From the NCBI RefSeq assembly GCF_030373545.1, contig NZ_JAUDCO010000004.1, forward strand, positions 186,001-250,000: 64,000 nucleotides of DNA, given 5' to 3'. Positions 7,310 through 15,473 of this stretch are shown in pieces (position 1 is the stretch's first letter; the number at the start of each line of letters is the position of its first letter). The notes under the pieces were generated by a model. The model did not search any database and had not been told where the DNA came from. It worked only from the letters and a program-made list of their open reading frames with translations. A program made the position numbers and the translations under genes. The DNA is from Collinsella tanakaei (GTDB lineage: Bacteria > Actinomycetota > Coriobacteriia > Coriobacteriales > Coriobacteriaceae).

Positions 7310-9667
7310 ATGACGCTTGACGAGTTGGAGATCGGTAAGGACGCCATCATCGCGTCCGTGGAATCCGACGATGCGGTGCTGCGCCAGCACATCTTTGATA
7401 TGGGGCTCACGCCGGGCACCGAAGTCACCATGATGAAATACGCCCCCATGGGCGATCCCATGGAGATCCGCCTGCGCGGCTATGAACTCACGCTGCGTCG
7501 CGATGATGCATCGCGCATCGAGCTCGTCAACGTCCATGATGCGCACGAGCTGCGCTACCGCAACGCCTCGCCATCCGCCACGGCGCATCCGGCGCTGGGC
7601 GAGGAGCCCGCCCGGCCGCGTCGCGAGGGTGCCGCGCTCTCCGAGAGCGCACCGCTTGCCTTCGCGCTCGCCGGCAACCAAAACTGCGGCAAGACGACGC
7701 TGTTCAACCAGCTGACAGGCTCCAACCAGCATGTCGGCAACTTCCCGGGCGTCACGGTGGATCGTAAGGACGGTCAGATCAAGGGTCATCCCAACGCGAC
7801 CATCACCGACCTGCCGGGTATCTACTCGCTGTCGCCCTATACGAGCGAGGAGGTCGTAAGCCGCCAGTTTATCTTGGACGAGCAGCCCGACGCGATCATC
7901 GACATCGTTGACGCCACCAACATCGAGCGCAACCTGTACCTGACCCTGCAGCTCATGGAGCTCGACCGGCCGATGGTGCTCGCGCTCAACATGATGGACG
8001 AGGTGTATGCCAACGGCGGCACCGTGGACGTCAACGCGCTCGAGGCTGCTCTCGGCATCCCGGTCGTGCCCATCTCGGCCGCCAAGAACGAGGGTATCGG
8101 CGAGTTGACCGAGCACGCGATTCACGTCGCGCGCTATCGTGAGCGTCCGGGGCGCATCGACTTCTGCGCCGCCGACGGCCCCGACGGGGGAGCGCTGCAC
8201 CGCTGCATCCACGGCCTCATCCACTTGATCACCGACCACGCCGAGGCCGCGCACATCCCCGTGCGCTTCGCTGCGACCAAGCTTATCGAGGGCGACCGCC
8301 TCGTGATCGAGGCGCTGGCGCTCGAGCAAAACGAGCTCGACGCCGCCGAGCACATCATCTCTCAGATGGAGGGGGAGTCGGGCACCGACCGCATGGCGGC
8401 CCTTGCCGACATGCGCTTCTCGTTTATCGAGCAGGTGTGCGGGGCGTGCGTCGTTAAGCCGCATGAGAGCCGCGAGCATCTGCGCTCCGTTGCCGCCGAC
8501 CGCGTGCTCACCGGCAAGTACACCGCCATTCCGGTGTTCATCGGCATCATGGCGCTCGTGTTCTGGCTGACCTTCGACGTGATCGGTCAGCGCCTGTCCG
8601 ATCTGCTCGAGATCGCTATCGGCGAGTTCACCGCGGTGGTCGACACGGCGCTCGGCGATTTTGGCGTGAACCCGGTGGTGCACTCGCTCGTGATCGACGG
8701 CGTCTTCGCGGGTGTGGGCAGCGTGCTGTCGTTTTTGCCCATTATCGTCGTGCTCTTCCTGCTGCTTTCTATCCTCGAGGACTCCGGCTACATGGCCCGC
8801 GTCGCCTTCGTCATGGACAAGATCCTGCGCAAGCTTGGCCTTTCTGGCCGCAGTTTCGTGCCCATGCTGATCGGGTTCGGCTGCAGCGTCCCCGCCATCA
8901 TGGCCACGCGCACCCTGCCCTCCGAGCACGACCGCAAGATGACGGTCATGCTCACGCCGTTCATGAGCTGCTCGGCCAAGCTTCCGGTCTACGCCCTGTT
9001 CTCGGCGGCGTTTTTCCCGGACCACGCCCCGCTCGTCATGATCTCCCTGTACATCATGGGCATGGTCGTGGGCGTGCTCGTGGCGCTCGTGCTCAAGCAC
9101 ACCGCGTTTCGCGGCGATCCCGTTCCGTTCGTGATGGAGCTGCCCAACTACCGCCTGCCTTCCGTGAAGACCACGGCGCTGCTCGCGTGGGATAAGGCGA
9201 AGGGCTTTGCGACCAAGGCCTTTACGATCATCTTCGTGGCGAGCGTCATCATCTGGTTCTTGCAGACGTTCGATATTCGCTTCAACGTGGTGGACGATCA
9301 GGCCCAAAGCATGCTGGCTGCGCTCGCTGCGCTGATCGCCCCGGTGTTTGCCCCGCTCGGCTTTGGAAACTGGATTTCCGCCGCCGCCCTTGTGGCTGGA
9401 TTCGGCGCGAAGGAAAACGTGGTGGCGACCATTACCGTGCTCATGGGCGGCTCGACCGCCGCGCTCGCACAGCTGTTCACGCCGCTTACCGCCTTCGTGT
9501 TTTTGACGTTTACCCTGCTGTACACGCCGTGCGTGGCCGCCATCTCCGCGGTGCGCAGCGAACTTGGTCGCCGCTACGCCCTCATCGTCGTGCTCATGCA
9601 GTGCGGTGTGGCGTGGATCGTGGCCTTCGCGGTGCACGCGATCGGCATGCTTCTCGGGTTGGCGTAG
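7310..9667 (+). CDS. feoB: Ferrous iron transporter, FeoA-FeoB fusion
   Basis: A 785-residue Fe(II) importer. Residues 1-75 are a FeoA SH3-like domain (DMGLTPGTEV); residues about 115-285 are the G-protein domain with GNQNCGKTT (G1), GNFPGVTVD (G2), DLPGIYSL (G3), NMMD (G4) and an ISAAKNEG G5. The rest is the membrane transporter with two Gate regions and the SGRSFVPMLIGFGCSVPAIM segment. FeoA and FeoB are usually separate genes, so the fusion fixes a 1:1 ratio. The gap between the domains (residues 85-113) is a proline-rich linker. The start has GAGGGAAG upstream. The upstream sequence contains an imperfect palindrome TTCGTGCTAGAGTACGAA, a possible metal-regulator site. The protein acts in the cytoplasmic membrane of an anaerobe where Fe(II) prevails. 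Confidence 0.95.
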   Translation: MTLDELEIGKDAIIASVESDDAVLRQHIFDMGLTPGTEVTMMKYAPMGDPMEIRLRGYELTLRRDDASRIELVNVHDAHELRYRNASPSATAHPALGEEPARPRREGAALSESAPLAFALAGNQNCGKTTLFNQLTGSNQHVGNFPGVTVDRKDGQIKGHPNATITDLPGIYSLSPYTSEEVVSRQFILDEQPDAIIDIVDATNIERNLYLTLQLMELDRPMVLALNMMDEVYANGGTVDVNALEAALGIPVVPISAAKNEGIGELTEHAIHVARYRERPGRIDFCAADGPDGGALHRCIHGLIHLITDHAEAAHIPVRFAATKLIEGDRLVIEALALEQNELDAAEHIISQMEGESGTDRMAALADMRFSFIEQVCGACVVKPHESREHLRSVAADRVLTGKYTAIPVFIGIMALVFWLTFDVIGQRLSDLLEIAIGEFTAVVDTALGDFGVNPVVHSLVIDGVFAGVGSVLSFLPIIVVLFLLLSILEDSGYMARVAFVMDKILRKLGLSGRSFVPMLIGFGCSVPAIMATRTLPSEHDRKMTVMLTPFMSCSAKLPVYALFSAAFFPDHAPLVMISLYIMGMVVGVLVALVLKHTAFRGDPVPFVMELPNYRLPSVKTTALLAWDKAKGFATKAFTIIFVASVIIWFLQTFDIRFNVVDDQAQSMLAALAALIAPVFAPLGFGNWISAAALVAGFGAKENVVATITVLMGGSTAALAQLFTPLTAFVFLTFTLLYTPCVAAISAVRSELGRRYALIVVLMQCGVAWIVAFAVHAIGMLLGLA

Positions 9668-9683
9668 CCGTGTCAAAATAGTG

Positions 9684-9808
9684 GTTTACGGTTCGGTTTT
9701 GGGGCGACCTGCCGAGTAGCCGAATTATACGTGCTTCTCTGACCAGCGGGTTTGTTGGTGGGAAGGGCGTGGCTACTCAAGGGGTGCCGTTAAAACCGAA
9801 CCGTAAAC
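9684..9808. repeat. 125-bp palindromic element, type E copy 1
   Basis: The outer arms 9684-9700 and 9792-9808 are perfect 17-bp complements (GTTTACGGTTCGGTTTT). Inner arms GAGTAGCC (9714-9721) and GGCTACTC (9771-9778) also pair. The left arm is about 85 percent identical to that of the element at 39901-40033, so this is a dispersed family and not a one-off hairpin. It holds no open frame. The whole gap 9668-9888 has no gene. Confidence 0.8.
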
Positions 9809-9888
9809 GCGATTTAGGTTTTGCATGGCCCGCGCGCACGCGAAATCGGGCGTATCAAGGCGCGAAACAGGCCCGTTACTGTCGAAAA

Positions 9889-10422
9889 CTACTCGGAAAC
9901 TTGCACCTGGCAGCTGCGCATGGTGGCAAGCGCCGCCTCGTGCGCAGCGGGGGTGACGCCGGCGCACAGATGCGCGTGCGTGCGCACGGGAATCTCAGGG
10001 AAGTGGGCTTTGATGAGCAGGGTGTTGCTCACCACGCAGATGTCCGTGCACAGGCCGATGACCTCGATGGAGTCGATGGGTGCGTCGTCGTTTTGCTGCG
10101 CAAGCCACCAGACGAGCTCGACCGACCCAAACGTGGGCTTGTCGAACACGGGCGCCTGACGGTCGGCGCGTACGGCTTCGAGCGCGGGAACGAGCTGCCA
10201 GCCTTCCGTGTCGCGGATGCAGTGCTCAACCGGCAGGTTGCGGCCTTCCTGGGTCTGAAGGTAGTCCGCCTCGTGGGTGTCGCGCGTGAACGCGACGGTG
10301 CCCTCGAAGGCGCGGGCGTAAGCGGCGACGTCGTCGACGATCGCCTGTGCCTCCGGCGTGCCCAACGAGCCGTCGACAAAGTCTTTCTGCATATCGATGA
10401 CGACAAGGTAGTTGTTGGCCAT
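9889..10422 (-). CDS. Isochorismatase-family cysteine hydrolase, nicotinamidase-like
   Basis: A 177-residue alpha/beta hydrolase of the nicotinamidase/isochorismatase superfamily. VVIDMQKDFVDGSLG gives the catalytic aspartate, FTRDTHEADY a metal-binding region, VFDKPTFGS the lysine, and LCTDICV the nucleophilic cysteine. The size is close to that of PncA (about 180-210). Conversion of nicotinamide to nicotinate is the most likely reaction, but other amidases share these motifs. The start has AAGGAGC six bases upstream. It diverges from the XRE-aminotransferase gene across a 172-base region with operator-like repeats. Confidence 0.85.
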   Translation of the reverse strand: MANNYLVVIDMQKDFVDGSLGTPEAQAIVDDVAAYARAFEGTVAFTRDTHEADYLQTQEGRNLPVEHCIRDTEGWQLVPALEAVRADRQAPVFDKPTFGSVELVWWLAQQNDDAPIDSIEVIGLCTDICVVSNTLLIKAHFPEIPVRTHAHLCAGVTPAAHEAALATMRSCQVQVSE

Positions 10423-10495
10423 GATGCGCTCCTTGCGTGTGAAGGCGAATGGGGAATTTGCAACGATGATACCGCGCCAGCGGATTTCTGGGGAA

Positions 10496-10582
10496 GTTCA
10501 ATTCAAGATATGATAGAGTGTCATCAAATTGAACTTTGAACTTCAGGTAAGCAAGTAGTTCAATTTCTGTTTTGTCTTGAAC
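10496..10582. promoter_or_regulatory. Array of five TTGAAC/GTTCAA sites around a promoter
   Basis: GTTCAA occurs at 10496 and 10558 and its complement TTGAAC at 10529, 10536 and 10577. A TATGAT -10-like hexamer sits at 10509-10514. The sites fill the whole leader up to the ribosome site of the XRE-aminotransferase gene. The likely ligand is the XRE domain of that protein, giving autoregulation; this is inferred. Confidence 0.65.
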
Positions 10583-10594
10583 TTCGGAGGGTGC

Positions 10595-12166
10595 ATGGAC
10601 CACCAGATGTTCGCCGAGCGGCTCAAATCGGCCATGGGGCAACGCGGCCTCAAGCAGACCGACATGATTCGCGCCGCGTCCGAGCTCGGCGGCAAACTCG
10701 GGAAAAGCCAGATGAGCCAGTACGTGAGCGGAAAAACCATGCCCCGCCGCGACATGCTGCGCCTGCTCGCCCAGATTCTCGAGGTCGATGCCGCGTGGCT
10801 GTCGGGCGAGCTCGCGGACGCAGGCGGCTCCGCTCAGGCCTCGGTACCCGCGGGCGAGCGAGCTAGCGCGCGGCATGAGGCCGCTTCCCCCACCGTCGGC
10901 ACCAAGCAGCCGGAACAGAGCCGGCATGCCAGCAAAAGGAGCACATACATGCGCGAATTCAAGAAATCCACCAAGCTCGACAACGTCCTGTACGATGTGC
11001 GCGGACCCCTCACCGATGAGGCCGCCCGCATGGAGGCCGAGGGTCAGCGCATCCTCAAGCTGAACATCGGCAACACCGCGCCGTTTGGGTTCCGTTCACC
11101 CGAAGAGGTCATCCAGGACATGCGTCACCAGCTGACCGAGTGCGAGGGTTATTCCGAGGCGCGCGGCCTGTTCAGCGCCCGCAAGGCCATCATGCAGTAC
11201 GCGCAGCTCAAGAAGATCCCCAACGTGTCCATGGAGGATATCTACACCGGCAACGGCGTTTCCGAGCTTATTCAGCTGTGCATGAATGCGCTGCTCGACA
11301 ACGGTGACGAGATCCTCATCCCCATGCCCGACTATCCGCTGTGGAGCGCCTGCGCCGCACTGGCCGGCGGCACGCCCGTGCATTACATGTGCGATGAGCA
11401 GGCCGAGTGGAACCCCGACCTCGCCGACATCGAGTCCAAGATCACGAGCCGCACCAAGGCCATCGTCATCATCAACCCCAACAACCCCACCGGTGCGCTG
11501 TATCCGCGCGACCTGCTCGAGCAGGTCGTCGAGATCGCGCGCAAGCACCAACTCATGATCTTCTCCGACGAGATCTACGACCGCCTGGTGATGGACGGTT
11601 TGGAGCACGTGTCCACTGCGGCGCTCGCCCCCGACGTTCCCTGCGTCACGTTCTGTGGCCTGTCCAAGTCGCATATGGCGTGCGGTTTCCGCATTGGCTG
11701 GATGATTCTGTCAGGCAACAAGCGCTGCATGAAGGACTTCATGTACGGCGTCAACATGCTGTCCAACATGCGCCTGTGCTCCAACGTTCCCGGCCAGTCC
11801 ATCGTCCAGACCGCGCTGGGCGGCTATCAGAGCGTCGAGCGCTATATCGAACCGGGCGGCCGCATCTACGAGCAGCGCAACTACGTGTACGAGGCGCTCA
11901 ACGCGATCGATGGCGTGACGGCGGTCAAGCCCAAGGCGGCGTTCTACATCTTCCCGAAGCTCGACGTGAAGAAGTTCAACATCACGAGCGATGAGCAGTT
12001 CGCCCTCGACCTGCTGCACGAGAAGCGCATCCTCATCACGCGCGGTGGCGGTTTCAACTGGCCGGAGCCCGACCACTTCCGTATCGTGTACCTGCCGCGC
12101 ATGGGCGTGTTGCGTGACGCCGTAAACGACCTGGCCGACTTCCTATCCACATATCGTCAGGCGTAG
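10595..12166 (+). CDS. XRE-type HTH fused to AlaA-like aminotransferase
   Basis: A 523-residue fusion. Residues 1-70 are a Cro/CI-type helix-turn-helix (FAERLKSAMGQRGLKQTDMI, then KSQMSQYVSGKTMPRRDMLR). A low-complexity linker follows to about residue 118. Residues 119-523 match E. coli AlaA, a PLP-dependent glutamate-pyruvate transaminase: INPNNPTGALYP, SDEIYDRL, and GLSKSHMACGFRIGW with the PLP lysine. AlaA alone is about 405 residues, which equals the part after the linker. The start at 10595 has CGGAGGG upstream. A second ATG at 10949 with its own ribosome site begins exactly at the AlaA part. The enzyme may thus sense its substrate while binding DNA, comparable in principle to the PLP-dependent MocR regulators, but with a different HTH and a different aminotransferase class. 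Confidence 0.9.
   Translation: MDHQMFAERLKSAMGQRGLKQTDMIRAASELGGKLGKSQMSQYVSGKTMPRRDMLRLLAQILEVDAAWLSGELADAGGSAQASVPAGERASARHEAASPTVGTKQPEQSRHASKRSTYMREFKKSTKLDNVLYDVRGPLTDEAARMEAEGQRILKLNIGNTAPFGFRSPEEVIQDMRHQLTECEGYSEARGLFSARKAIMQYAQLKKIPNVSMEDIYTGNGVSELIQLCMNALLDNGDEILIPMPDYPLWSACAALAGGTPVHYMCDEQAEWNPDLADIESKITSRTKAIVIINPNNPTGALYPRDLLEQVVEIARKHQLMIFSDEIYDRLVMDGLEHVSTAALAPDVPCVTFCGLSKSHMACGFRIGWMILSGNKRCMKDFMYGVNMLSNMRLCSNVPGQSIVQTALGGYQSVERYIEPGGRIYEQRNYVYEALNAIDGVTAVKPKAAFYIFPKLDVKKFNITSDEQFALDLLHEKRILITRGGGFNWPEPDHFRIVYLPRMGVLRDAVNDLADFLSTYRQA
10934..10951 (+). promoter_or_regulatory. Internal ribosome site and start for AlaA-only isoform
   Basis: AAAAGGAG at 10934-10941 lies seven bases before an in-frame ATG (10949-10951, residue 119). 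The encoded start MREFKKSTKLDNVLYDVRGP aligns with the natural N-terminus of free AlaA. Two products from one gene are therefore plausible. Confidence 0.6.
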
Positions 12167-12208
12167 GCGCCCGGGTTTATTCGGATTCGTTGCGCCGGTT
12201 GCTATGAG

Positions 12209-12246
12209 AGCCGGCCTTGAGGCGCTTGCCCCAAGGCCGGCTTTTG
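12209..12246 (+). terminator. Rho-independent terminator
   Basis: AGCCGGCCTTG (12209-12219) pairs with 12232-12242, followed by TTTTG. It closes the aminotransferase transcript. Confidence 0.85.
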
Positions 12247-12457
12247 TATGCGAGGGCCGGTGCATCCGGTAGGTACGCGTCGACCGCGTGCGGCGCTCCT
12301 TGCGTGTGCCTGGTCGGCGCTGCTTTTGTGTGCATGCGGTTTCTCGTGACGTATTTGCGCTGCTACCTCTACACTTGCAATCTGGCCGGAAGGCCTGTGT
12401 GAGATCGCGGCAGGAAGGATTGCCGCCTGTAGAGCGCCGAGGGCGCAGGAGGAACGC

Positions 12458-13381
12458 ATGTCTGAGTACAGCGAAACCAACGTGAATGTGACCGAGAACG
12501 AGAACGAGGAAGTGGCCGTCGAGAATACGGCCGAGGTTGTCGTCGAGACCGAGGCCGTGTCCGAGCTGGTCGCCGACGACGAGACCGTCGAGGAGGCTCC
12601 CGAGGCCGAGGCTGCCGAGGAGCAGGACGCCGAGCCCAAGGCAGACGTCGCGAATCTCGATGATGAACTGTTTGACAAGGTGAATCGCGCCGCCCGCTTG
12701 CTGCGCGGCCGTCGCGACATGATGCGCGAGGAGGCCGAGGAGGACGCTGCCCGTCTTCGCGACCTACAGCGCGCCCTGAAGCTCCTCGAGCTGAAGCCCC
12801 GCATGGAGCAAAAGGAGATGGCCGAGCTCATGGGCATGCGTCTGCGCGAGCTCAACGCCCTCATGATTGAGGCCGAGAAGCACGATATCGTCGCCCGCAT
12901 CGAGCCGGAAGAGGAGGATATGCGCAAGATCGTCGTGTTCGCCTCCGAGGATGCCGCCGAGCTGGCCGAGGCGATGGGCAACAAGCGCAAGAAGCTCATC
13001 CCGACCCTCTCCGCGGATTCCGCGAACGAGATCCTCTCCCTGCTCGACCAGATCATCGATCCGATGGTCGCCATGGGTCTCGACGCCGACCGCGGCCCGC
13101 GTGGCGGTCGCGACGATCGTGGCCCGCGCGGCGGCTTCGGCGGTCCCCGCGGCGACCGTGGTCCGCGTGGACCCCGTGGTGGCCGTGACGACCGTGGCCC
13201 GCGCGGCGGCTTCGGCGGTTCCCGTGGTGGCCGTGACGACCGTGGCCCGCGCGGCGGTTTCGGCGGTCCCCGTGGCGACCGCGGCCCGCGTGGAGACTTC
13301 GGCCCCCGTGGCGGTCGTGGCCGCGACGACCGTGGTGGTCGCGGTGGCTTCAGCGGCAACCACCGTGGTGGCCGCTTCTAG
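12458..13381 (+). CDS. Winged-helix-like protein with acidic head and RGG-rich tail
   Basis: A 307-residue protein in three parts. Residues 1-70 are strongly acidic and repetitive (ENENEEVAVEN). Residues about 85-205 are helical and include a MarR-like winged-helix stretch: MEQKEMAELMGMRLRELNAL then EKHDIVARIEPEE. Residues from about 211 are an intrinsically disordered tail with about ten RGG motifs among GPRGG, GRDD and GFGG units. RGG boxes of this density are typical of eukaryotic RNA-binding proteins and of some bacterial RNA helicases and cold-shock-related proteins. The start has CAGGAGGA in front. It is monocistronic between two terminators. A role in nucleic-acid binding or condensate formation is inference; I do not recognise the family. 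Confidence 0.8.
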   Translation: MSEYSETNVNVTENENEEVAVENTAEVVVETEAVSELVADDETVEEAPEAEAAEEQDAEPKADVANLDDELFDKVNRAARLLRGRRDMMREEAEEDAARLRDLQRALKLLELKPRMEQKEMAELMGMRLRELNALMIEAEKHDIVARIEPEEEDMRKIVVFASEDAAELAEAMGNKRKKLIPTLSADSANEILSLLDQIIDPMVAMGLDADRGPRGGRDDRGPRGGFGGPRGDRGPRGPRGGRDDRGPRGGFGGSRGGRDDRGPRGGFGGPRGDRGPRGDFGPRGGRGRDDRGGRGGFSGNHRGGRF

Positions 13382-13411
13382 GCGCCCCGCCACGCGTCAT
13401 AGCGATATACG

Positions 13412-13446
13412 AAACCCGATCGGCTTTGCGCCGGTCGGGTTTTTCG
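13412..13446 (+). terminator. Rho-independent terminator
   Basis: AAACCCGATCGG (13412-13423) pairs with CCGGTCGGGTTT (13431-13442), followed by TTTTCG. It ends the RGG-protein gene. Confidence 0.9.
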
Positions 13447-13456
13447 TTATGCGAGT

Positions 13457-13545
13457 GGGACAATGGGGACAGGCACTTTACCCATCAGCATGTGGCCTGC
13501 CCCTCTTTCCCGATGGGGAAAAGATGCCTGTCCCTGTTTTCCCCA
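13457..13545. repeat. REP-like imperfect inverted repeat (GGGGACAGGCA type)
   Basis: GGGGACAGGCACTTTACCCA on the left faces TGGGGAAAAGATGCCTGTCCC on the right. This is the classic TGGGGACAGGCACTT REP style. No RAYT transposase is nearby. Confidence 0.7.
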
Positions 13546-13573
13546 GCTGGCTATGAGCCGGCTGGGGTCTTTT
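13542..13573 (+). terminator. Hairpin with T-rich tail
   Basis: CCCAGCTGGC (13542-13551) pairs with GCCGGCTGGG (13557-13566) and is followed by GTCTTTTC. It overlaps the end of the REP-like repeat and follows another terminator, so its role is unclear. Confidence 0.5.
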
Positions 13574-13629
13574 CTTGTCGGCGAAGCGCCGGCAGCCGGG
13601 CGCGCTCGGCAGGCCCGCCCGATAAAATG

Positions 13630-13706
13630 TTTACCCGGTCTGTTGTGACAGATTTGCCCGGAAACGTGTCACAACGGACCGGGTAAATGGTTTACCCGGT
13701 CCGTTG
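13630..13706. repeat. Three-armed repeat: two inverted arms plus a third copy
   Basis: Arm 1 (13630-13649) and arm 2 (13668-13687) are a near-perfect 20-bp inverted pair (TTTACCCGGTCTGTTGTGAC). A third copy of the first 16 bases lies at 13691-13706, so two alternative hairpins are possible. Confidence 0.75.
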
Positions 13707-13743
13707 CGGGCCGCCGGTCAAGCTTAGGACCGTGCGCGTCCAT

Positions 13744-13780
13744 AAAAGAAGCCCGCCTCCGGAAGGAACCGGAGGCGGGC
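13744..13780 (-). terminator. Rho-independent terminator of the CmpB-family gene
   Basis: GCCCGCCTCCGG (13751-13762) pairs with 13769-13780. On the minus strand the stem is followed by TTCTTTTATG. Confidence 0.85.
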
Positions 13781-13799
13781 GGCAATCGCAAAATGCAGC

Positions 13800-13944
13800 C
13801 AGCGGGTACAGACCCGTGTCGAGCCCGCGCTACACGGCAGCGAGTACAGGCCCGTGTCGAGCCAGCGCTACACAGCCGGCGGGCGAAGACCCGTGTCCAG
13901 TCTGAGCTAAACGGCAGCGGGCGCTGAAGACCCGGCGGCAGCCG
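13800..13944. repeat. Three 38-39-bp tandem repeats plus a partial copy at a gene 3' end
   Basis: Units start at 13800, 13838 and 13876, with a partial unit from 13915. The shared core is CAGCGGGTACAGACCCGTGT-GAGC-GCGCTACACGG. The stop codon of the CmpB-family gene lies in unit 3, and each further unit carries a related CTA triplet in the same place, so the repeats look like duplications of the gene's own tail. There are no spacers of CRISPR type. Confidence 0.75.
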
Positions 13945-15226
13945 CGTCGCCCGCAGGCTGTTCGGCTACGGCTTCGCTGTCGATACGGCCGGAGTCCCCG
14001 GGCGTGATGGTCATGCTCTCAAAGCGGTGCGCCATGTAGGCGTCGTCGAAGTTCTTCGCGTAGAACGCTTCGACCGGGGTCGTGCCCGCCACGCCGGACA
14101 GGCGCTCGAACCAGCAGTCGAGAGCCTGCAGCGTCATGACGCCGTTGACGAGCATGAGCACAGTGCACAGGGCGGTAAAGGAGTAGCGCAGCTTCCACGG
14201 GATGATGTTGATGAGCTTGAGCAGCCACGGCAGGCAGAGCTTGATCCACACGAAGCCGAGCGCGCCCCACATGCACATGAACAGCGTGCTCGTGCGCCCG
14301 CCGAACAGCGCGGCCACCGGGTCGGGGAACAGCCCGAAGATCGTGGAGCCCGAGTAGTCCCACGCCACGGCACCGAAGCCGGTCTGCATGAACCAGCTCA
14401 CGGCCGCCTCGAACAGGCCGCCGATAATGGCGGACACCACGAAGATGATGACGGGGTTGGCCTTGTAGAAGCGGTTGAGCGCCACGGTCATGAGCACGGC
14501 ACCGAAGCCGTAAATGGGGGAGAACGGGCCGAACAGCATGCCGGCGCGATCCTGATATACGCCCGGCTCGACGACGACCATGTGGTAGATGGTCTCGATG
14601 ATCAGGCCGAGCACGCAGCAGACCACGAATACCCAGAACAGGTTGAAGAAGTTGAGCTCGATGTAGCCCTTGCCCTCGAGGTCGCGTCCGAGCATGCCCA
14701 TGCGCGCCGCCTGGCGATCGGTCAGATCGCGTGCGGTGCGCTCGAGATGGCGCTCGTGGCGTAGCGTCGGGTCGACGGTCACCGACAGGGTGAGCAGGAT
14801 GACGAGCTGGATGGCGTCGGGGATGAGATTCGTGCCGATGCCCTCGAGCATGATGCGCAGAAGGATCTGCACGAGCGTGGTCGCGATGAGCGCATAGGAC
14901 CAACGCGCGGCGTTGCGGCGGCGATCCTTGAGCAGCGAATGGCCGAAGATGATCAGCGCGATGCCGTTACCGAGCGTGACGACGATCGAGATCGCGAGCA
15001 GCACGACAGGCAGGGTCGGGTCGGTGCCGACAGCGATAAGCTCGGGATTCGTCTGCAGCGCCCACATGACCATCGCGCCGAAGATGAAGATCATCGGGAC
15101 GGTGATGATACCGTCTGCCATGCAGAGGAAGCCGTAGATCTTCAGAATGAGCGGGATTTCCTTCGTGGAATTCGCGGTGGCGCCCTGGGCGGCCCCCTTG
15201 CCGTCGGACGGGGTGATATCGGTCAT
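13907..15226 (-). CDS. CmpB-family (putative ABC-transporter type IV) membrane protein
   Basis: A 439-residue polytopic membrane protein. The N-terminal half has about four membrane segments starting with PLILKIYGFLCMADGIITVP. After a cytoplasmic linker (HERHLERTARDLTDRQAA) comes the CmpB/PF06541 signature: IIETIYHMVV, DRAGMLFGPFSPIYGFGAVL and further helices. The C-terminal 50 residues are Ala/Gly-rich and coincide with the tandem repeats, so the tail may vary between strains. The start has AAAGGAT upstream. It diverges from the small membrane protein at 15474 over a 247-base region with a TCGTCAA palindrome. PF06541 proteins have no proven transport activity. Confidence 0.8.
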   Translation of the reverse strand: MTDITPSDGKGAAQGATANSTKEIPLILKIYGFLCMADGIITVPMIFIFGAMVMWALQTNPELIAVGTDPTLPVVLLAISIVVTLGNGIALIIFGHSLLKDRRRNAARWSYALIATTLVQILLRIMLEGIGTNLIPDAIQLVILLTLSVTVDPTLRHERHLERTARDLTDRQAARMGMLGRDLEGKGYIELNFFNLFWVFVVCCVLGLIIETIYHMVVVEPGVYQDRAGMLFGPFSPIYGFGAVLMTVALNRFYKANPVIIFVVSAIIGGLFEAAVSWFMQTGFGAVAWDYSGSTIFGLFPDPVAALFGGRTSTLFMCMWGALGFVWIKLCLPWLLKLINIIPWKLRYSFTALCTVLMLVNGVMTLQALDCWFERLSGVAGTTPVEAFYAKNFDDAYMAHRFESMTITPGDSGRIDSEAVAEQPAGDAAAAGSSAPAAV

Positions 15227-15319
15227 GAGCGATCCTTTATCCGCAGGTTAAGCATGCAAACTATCAAAGTGTACCGTATCGGGGGATAACGTTCGCGAAC
15301 CATACGGATAACCCACGTC

Positions 15320-15345
15320 GATCGTCAACCATTTCGTTGACGATC
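15320..15345. promoter_or_regulatory. Palindromic operator GATCGTCAA-N8-TTGACGATC
   Basis: The 9-bp perfect arms 15320-15328 and 15337-15345 lie between the divergent membrane-protein genes. A second TCGTCAA-N7-TTGACGA palindrome occurs at 15980-16000 before the LysR gene. A shared regulator, perhaps that LysR protein, is inferred. Confidence 0.6.
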
Positions 15346-15473
15346 TTCTGTTCTCTTTGACGAGGAAACGACCTCCCGATACGATTACGCGGTTTTGCGA
15401 AAGGCGTGTATCCTCTGTCATGCCTTTCACTGGGCCTAGGAGGTCCGAACACACGGGAAAGGGAGAGAAACAC

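Noticed and set aside
13800-13944. Tandem 38-bp units could suggest a CRISPR array.
   Set aside because: Units are contiguous without unique spacers and overlap a coding end; no cas gene is present.
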